A stretch of DNA of 64,000 bases from NCBI RefSeq assembly GCF_000956405.1, contig NZ_JYIV01000013.1, positions 1-64,000 on the forward strand, given 5' to 3'. Positions 34,667 through 42,127 of the stretch are shown piece by piece. A program made the translations under genes and the position numbers. The notes beneath the pieces are model-generated. The model was not told the DNA's origin and made no database searches. It saw only the letters and a program-made list of their open reading frames with translations. This DNA is from Microbacterium oxydans (GTDB taxonomy: Bacteria; Actinomycetota; Actinomycetes; Actinomycetales; Microbacteriaceae). The number at the start of each line of letters is the position of its first letter. The stretch's first letter is position 1.

Positions 34667-35002
34667 ATGCTGACGACGGACGAAGCAGAACGGCTGCTCG
34701 GAGCAGCACGAGATGCGTACACCAGGGGTGACCCCCTTCTCCATCTGCACGTCGAGGTCAGTCGCCTCACCGGGGCCCCGTCGTCCTGGGGGTCGGCGGA
34801 GAACGACTACCTCCAGAACGAGAGCGTCGGCTACTTCCTCGGCGAAGTGGAGCGGGTCGGCTGGCGTCTCGAGCACACCGGATACGCCTTCGTCGACTCC
34901 GGCGCCACCACCTCGGATCGGCTGATGAGCACTGGAACAGGCGTTGTCAATCACGGTGGCGTCTCGGGGTACTTCACCTTCCGCCGCACGGCCTCCACCT
35001 GA
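34667..35002 (+). CDS. Hypothetical protein
   Basis: Protein of 111 residues starting at 34667 behind GAAGGGGG. It opens with a helix (TTDEAERLLGAARDAYTRG) and continues with FLGEVERVGWRLEHTGYAFVDSG and VVNHGGVSGYFTFRR, suggesting an alpha/beta cytoplasmic protein. No family was recognised. Its last codons and the bases after them repeat the 3' end of the inhibitor gene. Confidence 0.65.
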   Translation: MLTTDEAERLLGAARDAYTRGDPLLHLHVEVSRLTGAPSSWGSAENDYLQNESVGYFLGEVERVGWRLEHTGYAFVDSGATTSDRLMSTGTGVVNHGGVSGYFTFRRTAST

Positions 35003-35083
35003 CGCGCCCGGCACTCGGCGGCATCCGATCAATCGCGTGTGAATCCGGCCCTGTCTCGGCGGCACGGGGTCACAATGGACCCC

Positions 35084-35326
35084 ATGGGACTTTTCCAACA
35101 GAAGCCTGAAGAAGAAGAGAACCAGTGGGTGCTGCCTTCTGAGCCTCTCGAGCGCTCCGAATCAGAAGTCCTCGACACGGCACCCGTCGTCGATCCGCTG
35201 TCGATCGGACTCGGCGCAGAGACCAGCGGTGACCTGAGTTCGGTGCTGTTCCCCGTCGCGCCTCCCGAGCCGGAAGCCACTGCGACCGAGAACCGGGAAC
35301 CCGAGGACGACCCCGAAAACGACTGA
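35084..35326 (+). CDS. Small acidic conserved protein
   Basis: Protein of 80 residues starting MGLFQQKPEEEENQWVLPSE, a start shared in my memory by small actinobacterial proteins of unknown function. It is strongly acidic (Glu/Asp in about one residue in four), proline-rich at the C-terminus and probably disordered. ATG at 35075 is an alternative start. No ribosome site stands out. Convergent with the siderophore-interacting protein gene after 23 bases. Confidence 0.68.
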   Translation: MGLFQQKPEEEENQWVLPSEPLERSESEVLDTAPVVDPLSIGLGAETSGDLSSVLFPVAPPEPEATATENREPEDDPEND

Positions 35327-35349
35327 CAGACCGGCCAGACCCGCCGATC

Positions 35350-36156
35350 TCAGCCCCGCGCCTCACCCAGTCTCCAGTACCCCGAGAACGTGATCCGGTC
35401 CTTGGAGACGCCACGATCGACCAGGTGTCGGCGCAGCTCCTGCACCGCGAGTCGCTCTCCGCACACCCACGCATAGTCGATCACCTCGGGAAGCTCAGCG
35501 GCCCGTACCGCCTGCTGCAGCCTCGCCCCCGGCAACTCACCCCGGCGTTCGACCCAGGTGACGGCGCCCGCGAGATCCTGTCTCTCCGCGGCGTCCGCGA
35601 TCTCGATGAAGACGTGGGTCTCCGAACCCCCCGTCTCCTCGAGGATGCGGGCGATCGCGGGCAGTGACGACTCATCGCCGATGATCACCCGCGCGCGAGT
35701 CTCGGGCAGCGGCGCATACAGTGCCGTGCACTCGCGGATGCCGAGAGCCGAGCCGACGCGCGCCCGTCCGGCGAATCGAGTTCCGGGACCCTCGTCACCG
35801 TGCACGACGAAGTCGACATCGATCTCGCGAGCCTCGGGACGGTGGTCGCGCACCGTGTACCAGCGCAGATCCGGCCGCTCCGTCTCGGGGATGGCCGCGA
35901 CCGCCGCACGGATGTTCTCCGTCCCATCGTTCGCGGGCAGCACGAGCGGAGCGCTCTCGTCGCGGGGCAGCAGCAGGCCGAGGTACTCGTCCGGTCCCGC
36001 GGGCGCGTAGTCGGCGAACTCCACCGCGGACATGGTGAGCCGCCGCATGTGCGGGGTGAGATCGCGCACGGCCGTGACGCGGGCCGCGAAGACGCGAGCG
36101 CCGGAGCGGCGAGGACGCTGGGGAGGACGGACGCGGTGGATGGTGCGCTCAGCCAC
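35350..36156 (-). CDS. Siderophore-interacting protein (ferric-siderophore reductase)
   Basis: Flavin-dependent reductase of 268 residues (SIP/ViuB family). N-terminal FAD-binding barrel with LTPHMRRLTMSAVEF and RWYTVRDHR, then the NAD(P)H domain with GDESSLPAIARILEE and VCGERLAVQELRRHL. The C-terminal FSGYWRLGEARG is the family signature. It releases iron from imported siderophores by reduction in the cytoplasm. Last gene of the minus-strand uptake operon, overlapping the permease by 8 bases, under the DtxR-type box. Confidence 0.93.
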   Translation of the reverse strand: MAERTIHRVRPPQRPRRSGARVFAARVTAVRDLTPHMRRLTMSAVEFADYAPAGPDEYLGLLLPRDESAPLVLPANDGTENIRAAVAAIPETERPDLRWYTVRDHRPEAREIDVDFVVHGDEGPGTRFAGRARVGSALGIRECTALYAPLPETRARVIIGDESSLPAIARILEETGGSETHVFIEIADAAERQDLAGAVTWVERRGELPGARLQQAVRAAELPEVIDYAWVCGERLAVQELRRHLVDRGVSKDRITFSGYWRLGEARG

Positions 36157-37198
36157 GCCGAGCCCCCTCTCTCCAGAGCAGCCACAGGAAGAACGCGCCG
36201 CCGACGGTGATGGTGACGACGCCGACCGGGATCGGCGCCGGGAAGATGTTCTGCGCGAGCAGGTCGCTGGTGAGCAGCAGCAGCGCCCCCACGAGTCCCG
36301 AGGCGAGGAAGCTCGTCGCGCCGGTCAGACCCCTGGCGATGTGCGGGGCGATCAGCGCGACGAACGAGATCGGCCCGGCCGTGGCGACGGCGACCGCCAC
36401 GAGCAGAGTGGCTGCCGCGAGCAGGATCCATCGCGCGCGCACGGTCCGCACGCCCAGCGCGGTCGAGACGCTGTCACCGAGTGCCATCATCCGCGCAGCC
36501 GGCGCCGCCCGGACCAGGAGCGGGATGATCAGGAGCAACGCGATCAACGCCGGGAGCAGGTCACCCCATCCGCGGCCCTGCAGCGAGCCGATCAGCCAGG
36601 TCTGCGCCGTGGTCGCGCTCGCGACGAACACCTGGGTCAGCACGTAGTCGACCACGGCCATCGCGGTGGCCGACAGCGCGACACCGGTGAGGATCAACTG
36701 CACACCGTGGAGCCCGGAACGCGCGGTGAACAGCACGATCACGCCCGCGATGACGAGGGCACCGATGACTGCTCCGAAGGCCGCCTGCGCCAGGGATCCG
36801 CCCAGCACGAGCATCACGACCACCGCGCCCACCGAGGCGCCGCTGCTGATCCCGATCACGTCGGGGCTGGCGAGAGGATTGCGCGTCAGGCTCTGGAACA
36901 CGGCACCGGCGACGGCGAGGCTCGCACCGACGACGATCGCGACGAGGCTTCGCGGCAGACGGCGACCGAGCACGAAGAACCCGTCCAGTCGCTCCGGCGG
37001 GCGACCGAGCAGCGTCTCGATCAGTGCGGCCGGGGTGACGATGTACTCGCCGATCATGAGCGCGGCGATCAGCAGCACCAGCAGGGCACCAGCGAGGATG
37101 CCGCACACGAGGGCCGTGCGATGGCTGAACCGGAAGGACCAGCGCTCTCCGCGGAGAACACGGTCGTCGGACGTCAACGCGACGGTGCGCGGGCTCAT
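36149..37198 (-). CDS. Iron-siderophore ABC permease, FecD/FepG type
   Basis: Permease of 349 residues with about nine membrane segments. Signatures: LPRSLVAIVVGASLAVAGAVFQ, NPLASPDVIGISSGASVGAV and GPISFVALIAPHIARGLTG. Second permease of a heterodimer, overlapping the first permease by 4 bases (ATGA at 37195-37198) and the siderophore-interacting protein gene downstream. Works with the divergent binding protein and ATPase genes. Confidence 0.93.
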   Translation of the reverse strand: MSPRTVALTSDDRVLRGERWSFRFSHRTALVCGILAGALLVLLIAALMIGEYIVTPAALIETLLGRPPERLDGFFVLGRRLPRSLVAIVVGASLAVAGAVFQSLTRNPLASPDVIGISSGASVGAVVVMLVLGGSLAQAAFGAVIGALVIAGVIVLFTARSGLHGVQLILTGVALSATAMAVVDYVLTQVFVASATTAQTWLIGSLQGRGWGDLLPALIALLLIIPLLVRAAPAARMMALGDSVSTALGVRTVRARWILLAAATLLVAVAVATAGPISFVALIAPHIARGLTGATSFLASGLVGALLLLTSDLLAQNIFPAPIPVGVVTITVGGAFFLWLLWREGARRG

Positions 37199-38244
37199 GA
37201 GATACCCGCCGTCCGCTTGCCGACCACGAAGGCGATGAGCAGCGGGCCGCCGATCAGAGCCGTGACGATGCCGACCTGCACCTCTCCGCCTCCGCCGATC
37301 ACGCGGCCGAGAGTGTCCGCCAGAAGCAGCATCGCCGGGGCTGCGAGCAGCGACAGCGGCAGCACGATGCGCAGGTCGGATCCGACAAGGCGACGGAGCA
37401 GATGCGGGATGACCAGACCGACGAACGCGATAGGTCCGGCGATCGCGGTCGCCGTTCCGCAGAGCAGCGTGACGGCGACGAGCACGAGCGCGCGCACGAC
37501 ACCGGGCTTCACTCCGAGCGCGATCGCGCTGTCGTCACCGAGTGCCATCAGGTTCAGTGCGGGCCCGAGCAGCAGAGCGAGGATCACCCCGACGACGATG
37601 AAGGCCACCAGCGGCAGCGCCTCTTCCACCGGTCGGGCGGTGAGGGAGCCTACTCTCCAGAACCGGAACGCGTCGAGCACCGTCTCATCGGTCAGCACGA
37701 TCGCCTGCGAGAGCCCGGCCAGGATGGCCGAGAACGCGACCCCCGCGAGGATCAGTCGCACGGGCGATCCCGAGGCGAACCGGGTGCCCGAGAACCAGAA
37801 GATCACCGCGGATGCGAGAGCCGCTCCGGCGAGCGCGAGCCAGATCGTGCCTCCGACGCCGAGGGCGCCCAGCACGCTCATGCCCGCGACGACGCCGAAC
37901 GAAGCGCCGGCGCTGACGCCCAGCATCCCCGGGTCCGCGATCGGGTTGCGGGTGAGCGCCTGCATCAGCACACCGGCAGCACCGAGCGCGACGCCGCAGA
38001 TGACCGCGTTGACGGTGCGGGTCACGCGCAGCTCGCCGACGATGTTCAGGACGTTCTGGTCACCCGTGCCGAACAGCGAGAGCACGACCTCGTCGAGGGG
38101 CACGAACCGCGCGCCGACGGCGAGACTCGATGCCAGCGAGATCGCCAGCAGGGCCACGACCAGGGCGATGCCGAACCGCGTGGGGAAGCGGGATGCCGCG
38201 AGCGGGGTGCGACGGCGCGCGACGACGACCGGTTCGGAACTCAT
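37195..38244 (-). CDS. Iron-siderophore ABC permease, FecC/FepD type
   Basis: First permease of the operon, 349 residues. Family motifs: LRVTRTVNAVICGVALGAAG, NPIADPGMLGVSAGASFGVV and AGPIAFVGLVIPHLLRRLVG. Its start codon lies 2 bases from the DtxR-type box, so repressor binding would block transcription directly. Predicted to form the channel together with the downstream permease. Confidence 0.93.
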   Translation of the reverse strand: MSSEPVVVARRRTPLAASRFPTRFGIALVVALLAISLASSLAVGARFVPLDEVVLSLFGTGDQNVLNIVGELRVTRTVNAVICGVALGAAGVLMQALTRNPIADPGMLGVSAGASFGVVAGMSVLGALGVGGTIWLALAGAALASAVIFWFSGTRFASGSPVRLILAGVAFSAILAGLSQAIVLTDETVLDAFRFWRVGSLTARPVEEALPLVAFIVVGVILALLLGPALNLMALGDDSAIALGVKPGVVRALVLVAVTLLCGTATAIAGPIAFVGLVIPHLLRRLVGSDLRIVLPLSLLAAPAMLLLADTLGRVIGGGGEVQVGIVTALIGGPLLIAFVVGKRTAGIS

Positions 38245-38245
38245 A

Positions 38246-38264
38246 TTTGGATAGCCTAACCAAA
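38246..38264. promoter_or_regulatory. DtxR/IdeR-type iron box
   Basis: TTTGGATAGCCTAACCAAA matches the 19-bp DtxR consensus (TTAGGTTAGCCTAACCTAA) at 16 of 19 positions. It lies between the divergent permease and binding-protein genes, so both directions are predicted to be repressed when iron is sufficient. Confidence 0.85.
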
Positions 38265-38284
38265 CATCACTAGGGTTGTGAGAC

Positions 38285-39238
38285 GTGAACAGACCTCATC
38301 GAACGCGCTTCCGTCCGCTCGCCACCGCTGTCGCCTCTCTGGCCGCGATCACCCTGATCGCCACCGGATGCTCGAGCACTCCCGCAGCGGAGGAATCCGC
38401 TCCCGCAACGGACACGAGCTATACCGTGGTGCACGCGATGGGCGAGACGGAGTTCGAGTCGGTCCCCGAGCGGATCGTCGTGCTCGACTCCCCGCAGATG
38501 GACGCGCTGGTCGCCCTGGGCATCACTCCGGTCGGCGCACCGGAGATCGGGGCCGGACGCGGCTTCCCGGCCTACCTCGCCGATGAGCTCGACGGCACCG
38601 AATCGATCGGCTTCATCGCCGAGCCCGACGTCGACGCGATCGCGAACCTCGCCCCCGACCTGATCATCGGCTCGAAGGTGCGGCACGAGGCGCTCTACGA
38701 GGAGCTGTCGGCCATCGCGCCCACCGTCTTCTCGGAGGACACCGGCACCAACTGGACCGAGCAGGCCGTGCTGACCGCCGCCGCCGTGGACCAGAGCGAC
38801 AAGATGGACGAGCTCATCAAGGGCGTCCAGGATCGAGCGGCCGAGATCGGCTCGGCGGTCGAAGCCGACGGCACCACCGCGTCGATCGTGCGCTTCCGCT
38901 CCGACAACTTCCGCCTGTACGGGCCCGGCACGTTCTCGGGATCGCTGCTCACCGACATGGGATTCGACCTGGGCGCAGACCGCGACTGGAACGAGTACTC
39001 GATGATGGAGCTCAGCCCCGAGCTCTACGAGCAGATCGACGGCGACGTGGTGTTCTACATGAGCCCCGGTGGAGACCCCACCGCGACCACGCAGGAGCGA
39101 ATCACCGGCCTGTGGGGCGCCCAGCCCGGCCCTTCCGGCGACAAGGCCTTCCAGGTGGAGGACGACACCTGGATGGTCGGCATCGGCGTGATCGGTGCCA
39201 ACCTGGTGATCGACCAGGTCGAAGACCTGCTCGGCTGA
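38285..39238 (+). CDS. Iron-siderophore substrate-binding lipoprotein
   Basis: Binding protein of 317 residues with a GTG start and a signal peptide ending in ATGC (lipid-anchored Cys near 29). Mature part: VVHAMGETEFESVPERIVVLDSP is the typical start of ferric-siderophore binding proteins, with a long central helix around DELIKGVQDRAAEIGSAV. It captures the chelate outside the cell for the two permeases encoded divergently. A hairpin separates it from the ATPase gene. Confidence 0.92.
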   Translation: MNRPHRTRFRPLATAVASLAAITLIATGCSSTPAAEESAPATDTSYTVVHAMGETEFESVPERIVVLDSPQMDALVALGITPVGAPEIGAGRGFPAYLADELDGTESIGFIAEPDVDAIANLAPDLIIGSKVRHEALYEELSAIAPTVFSEDTGTNWTEQAVLTAAAVDQSDKMDELIKGVQDRAAEIGSAVEADGTTASIVRFRSDNFRLYGPGTFSGSLLTDMGFDLGADRDWNEYSMMELSPELYEQIDGDVVFYMSPGGDPTATTQERITGLWGAQPGPSGDKAFQVEDDTWMVGIGVIGANLVIDQVEDLLG

Positions 39239-39243
39239 TCCCT

Positions 39244-39302
39244 TTCGAATCGCCCGAATGGTTCCCTCCCACCCGAAAAGGGAACCATTCGGGCGATTCG
39301 AA
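39244..39302. repeat. Long palindromic hairpin, copy 2 (intra-operon)
   Basis: A 24-bp perfect inverted repeat (39244-39267 and 39279-39302) with an 11-base loop. Its arm begins TTCGAATCGCCCGAATGGT, 17 of 19 bases identical to copy 1 at 30851. It begins 5 bases after the binding-protein stop and ends 14 bases before the ATPase start, so it probably attenuates the ATPase or stabilises upstream mRNA. Confidence 0.85.
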
Positions 39303-39316
39303 CACCCGGAGGAACG

Positions 39317-40099
39317 ATGACCACGCCGCACCCGGCACTCGAAGCTCGCGGACTCGTCGTCGCCTACGACGGCAAGGTCGTCGTCGACGGCGTCGATCTG
39401 GCGCTGCCGGAGGGGTCGTTCACCGTGATCCTCGGGCCGAACGCCTCGGGCAAGTCCACCGTGCTGCGCACCCTCGCCCGCGTGCTGAAGCCCGAATCCG
39501 GCGACGTGCTCTTCGACGGCCGCGCGCTCGGCGAGTACGGCTCCAAGGAACTCGCCCGCAGGATGGGACTCCTGCCACAGGATGCCATCGCTCCCGAGGG
39601 GATGCGGGTCGCAGACCTGGTCTCGCGCGGCAGGTATCCCCACCACTCCGCACTGCAGCGGTGGACGGCCGCCGACGACACCGCCACGCGCGAGGCCCTC
39701 GCCGCGACGAACACCACCGATCTCGCCGAGCGCTACGTGGACCAGCTCTCCGGCGGGCAGCGGCAGCGCGTCTGGGTCGCGCTCCTGCTCGCCCAGCAGA
39801 CCCCGGTGATGCTGCTCGACGAGCCGACGACCTTCCTCGACATCGCGCACCAGTACGAGCTGCTCGACCTGCTGCGGGACCTGAACGCGCAGGGCAAGAC
39901 CGTCATCGCGGTGCTGCACGACCTCAACCAGGCGGCACGGTATGCGGACAACCTCGTGCTCATGAAGGAGGGGCGCGTGGTCGCCACCGGGACCCCGTCC
40001 GGGCTCATCACGGCAGAGCGCGTGGGAGACGTCTTCGGCATCGACGCGGTGGTGACACCCGATCCGGTGACCGGCACCCCGATGGTGGTCCGGCGGTGA
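39317..40099 (+). CDS. Iron-siderophore ABC transporter ATPase, FepC type
   Basis: ATPase of 260 residues. Walker A GPNASGKST near 39-47, signature LSGGQRQRVWVALLLAQ, Walker B VMLLDEPTTFLD and His switch VLHDLNQAARYAD. Start at 39317 follows CGGAGGAACG. It should serve the divergently encoded permeases. The C-terminal GVVVTPDPVTGTP-like region is usual for FepC. Confidence 0.94.
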   Translation: MTTPHPALEARGLVVAYDGKVVVDGVDLALPEGSFTVILGPNASGKSTVLRTLARVLKPESGDVLFDGRALGEYGSKELARRMGLLPQDAIAPEGMRVADLVSRGRYPHHSALQRWTAADDTATREALAATNTTDLAERYVDQLSGGQRQRVWVALLLAQQTPVMLLDEPTTFLDIAHQYELLDLLRDLNAQGKTVIAVLHDLNQAARYADNLVLMKEGRVVATGTPSGLITAERVGDVFGIDAVVTPDPVTGTPMVVRR

Positions 40100-40133
40100 T
40101 TTCCGCGTCGTCCCCCACCGTTACGGTTGAAGG

Positions 40134-40901
40134 ATGACGATCACCGCCGCCGCAGACGGCTCCGCCCTGGGCAACCCCGGCCCCAACGGCTGGGCCTGGT
40201 ACATCGACGACGCGAACTGGGCGGCCGGCGGTTCGCCGCACGGCACCAACAACCAGGGCGAACTGCGCGCCGTTCTCGAACTGCTGCGCGCGACGGCCGG
40301 CACCGACGAGAAGCTGCTGATCGAGTGCGACAGCCGCTACGTGATCGACTCCGTGACCAAGTGGATGCCGGGGTGGAAGCGCAAGGGCTGGCGCAAATCC
40401 GACGGCGGGCCGGTGCTGAACCGCGACCTGCTGGAGGGCATCGACGAAGCCATCCGCGGCCGTGACGTCGAGTTCTCCTGGGTCAAGGGCCACGCAGGGC
40501 ACCCGTTGAACGAAGCCGCCGACGAGCGCGCGAACGCCGCCGCCAAGGCCTACCAGGCGAAGCAGGAACCGCGTCGGGGGCCCGGCTTCACGATGGCGAC
40601 GGATGCCGGAGCCGCGGTCGCCGCGTCCGCTGCAGTCGTCGCCTCCGCTCCCTCCTCCGCCCGGACGGCTTCGACGCCGGCCTCCACCCCTGCTCCCTCG
40701 GCTGCGGCCTCCCCCGCACCAGCCCCGGCCGCAGAGACACTGTGGGCCGAGGCCTCCGACCTCCTCGACGGACTGGATGCGCCGGAGGACGACCCGATCG
40801 AGCTGCGCATCCCGCTGTCGTCCGACGAGCACGCGAGGCTGCGGGACCGCGCCGAGGCCCAGGGCGTCTCGCTCGAAGAGGCGCTCCGCCGCCTGATCTG
40901 A
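40134..40901 (+). CDS. Ribonuclease HI with long C-terminal extension
   Basis: RNase H fold in residues 1-140 of 255, cutting the RNA strand of RNA-DNA hybrids with two metals. Catalytic acids: Asp in ADGSALGNPGP, Glu in NNQGELRAV, Asp in CDSRYVIDS and Asp in NEAADERAN. After a 70-residue Ala/Pro/Ser-rich linker the C-terminus (LRIPLSSDEHARLRDRAEAQ) looks like a small ribbon-helix-helix-type segment. Plain bacterial RNase HI is about 155 residues, so the extension is unusual and may add nucleic-acid binding or dimerisation. Start supported by GAAGG. Confidence 0.9.
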   Translation: MTITAAADGSALGNPGPNGWAWYIDDANWAAGGSPHGTNNQGELRAVLELLRATAGTDEKLLIECDSRYVIDSVTKWMPGWKRKGWRKSDGGPVLNRDLLEGIDEAIRGRDVEFSWVKGHAGHPLNEAADERANAAAKAYQAKQEPRRGPGFTMATDAGAAVAASAAVVASAPSSARTASTPASTPAPSAAASPAPAPAAETLWAEASDLLDGLDAPEDDPIELRIPLSSDEHARLRDRAEAQGVSLEEALRRLI

Positions 40902-40930
40902 GCGCGGCGACCGAGGCGTACACTCGCACC

Positions 40931-41320
40931 ATGTCGACTCCCGCCCACACCATCGGCCGTATCTTCCTCGGCGCCTCGCTCGTCTTCGCCGGCGTCTCCC
41001 ACCTGACGGTGGCCCGCGAGGAGTTCCAGGCGCAGGTGCCGGAGTCGCTGCCTCTCGACCCCGACACCACGGTGCTGGCCTCCGGCGTGGCCGAGGTCGC
41101 ACTCGGTTCCGCTCTGCTGCTGGCACGCCGTCGTCGGCGCACGGTCGGCACGATCGCCGCTCTGTTCTTCGTCGCCGTGTTCCCCGGCAACGTGGCGCAG
41201 TGGATGCACCACCGCGACGGATTCGGCCTCGACACCGACATGAAGCGCTTCGTGCGGCTGTTCTTCCAGCCTGTGCTCGTCGCTCTGTCGCTGTGGTCGA
41301 CCCGCGAGCCGCGACGCTGA
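40931..41320 (+). CDS. DoxX-like membrane protein
   Basis: Four-helix membrane protein of 129 residues. RIFLGASLVFAGVSHLTVAR at the start, VLASGVAEVALGSALLLA in the middle and the AALFFVAVFPGNVAQWMHHRD segment resemble the DoxX family. Members of this superfamily are linked to thiol or redox stress in some bacteria, but no function can be read here. ATG at 40931 gives the full first helix; no clear ribosome site. 29 bases after the RNase gene, possibly co-transcribed. Confidence 0.8.
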   Translation: MSTPAHTIGRIFLGASLVFAGVSHLTVAREEFQAQVPESLPLDPDTTVLASGVAEVALGSALLLARRRRRTVGTIAALFFVAVFPGNVAQWMHHRDGFGLDTDMKRFVRLFFQPVLVALSLWSTREPRR

Positions 41321-41401
41321 GCGAACGTCGCGGGTGAGGGGCGCCCGCTGCGGCACGGCGGGTCCTCCGAGGTGCGGTCCGTAGACTCGGCGGATGACGG
41401 A

Positions 41402-42127
41402 ATGGGTGGTGACGCAGCGGTGAAGGCCCGCACCGCCTTCGGCCTGCTCCGCCTCGGTGCCGCCGCCGTCTGCCTGGTGGCGCTCATCCACAGGCTCGCC
41501 TGGGGCCTGGCGTCGAACACCATCGCGAGCCAGAACTTCTTCGCGTATCTGACCAACCAGTCGAACATCGCGTTCGTGGTGCTGTTGAGCATCGCGGGTG
41601 TGATCGCCCTGCGCACGGCGCGCGATCCGCGCTGGCTCACGGTCGCGCTGGCTCTCGTGCTGACGTGGACGATCACGGCCGGACTCGTGTTCGCGATCCT
41701 GGTCTGGCAGGCCGGGGTCCGCGGTATCCGCATCGACGTCCCGTGGTCGGATCAGGTGCTGCACTTCTGGCTGCCCGCGGTGACGGTGGCGGCATGGGCG
41801 CTCGCCCCCGGGCACCGTTCCGTCCCGTGGCGGGTGGTGCCGGTGACACTCGCCTATCCCGTGCTCTGGGGCGTGTTCACGATGATCCGCGGCCCGTTGA
41901 TCGGCTGGTACCCGTACTACTTCCTCGACCCGAGACAGGTGAGCGGTCCCCTGGAGTTCCTCGTGTCGTCGGCGATCGCCCTCGCCACATTCGCCCTCGT
42001 CGCGACGATGCTGGTGCTCATCAGCCGCATGCCGCTGCCCCGGCTGCTGCAGAGGGAAGCCGAGCAGAGCGCGGAGACGACGACGGACGAACAGGTTCCG
42101 ATCGGCGAGCGCGTCGGTCAGACGTAG
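41402..42127 (+). CDS. Pr6Pr-like integral membrane protein
   Basis: Membrane protein of about 241 residues with six predicted helices (for example LLRLGAAAVCLVALIHRLAW, IAFVVLLSIAGVIALRTA, WLTVALALVLTWTITAGLVF). The pattern NFFAYLTNQSN, then DQVLHFWLPAV and YPVLWGVFTMIRGPLIGWYPYYFLDP is that of Pr6Pr family proteins, whose role is unknown. Several in-frame starts exist; ATG at 41402 is chosen, GTG at 41372 and 41417 are alternatives. It overlaps the convergent amine oxidase gene by 10 bases. Confidence 0.8.
   Translation: MGGDAAVKARTAFGLLRLGAAAVCLVALIHRLAWGLASNTIASQNFFAYLTNQSNIAFVVLLSIAGVIALRTARDPRWLTVALALVLTWTITAGLVFAILVWQAGVRGIRIDVPWSDQVLHFWLPAVTVAAWALAPGHRSVPWRVVPVTLAYPVLWGVFTMIRGPLIGWYPYYFLDPRQVSGPLEFLVSSAIALATFALVATMLVLISRMPLPRLLQREAEQSAETTTDEQVPIGERVGQT

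Noticed and set aside
36032..38254. 740-codon plus-strand open frame across the two siderophore permeases
   Set aside because: Antisense to two FecCD permeases with full family signatures; the frame reads as low-complexity Gln/Arg/Asp sequence.
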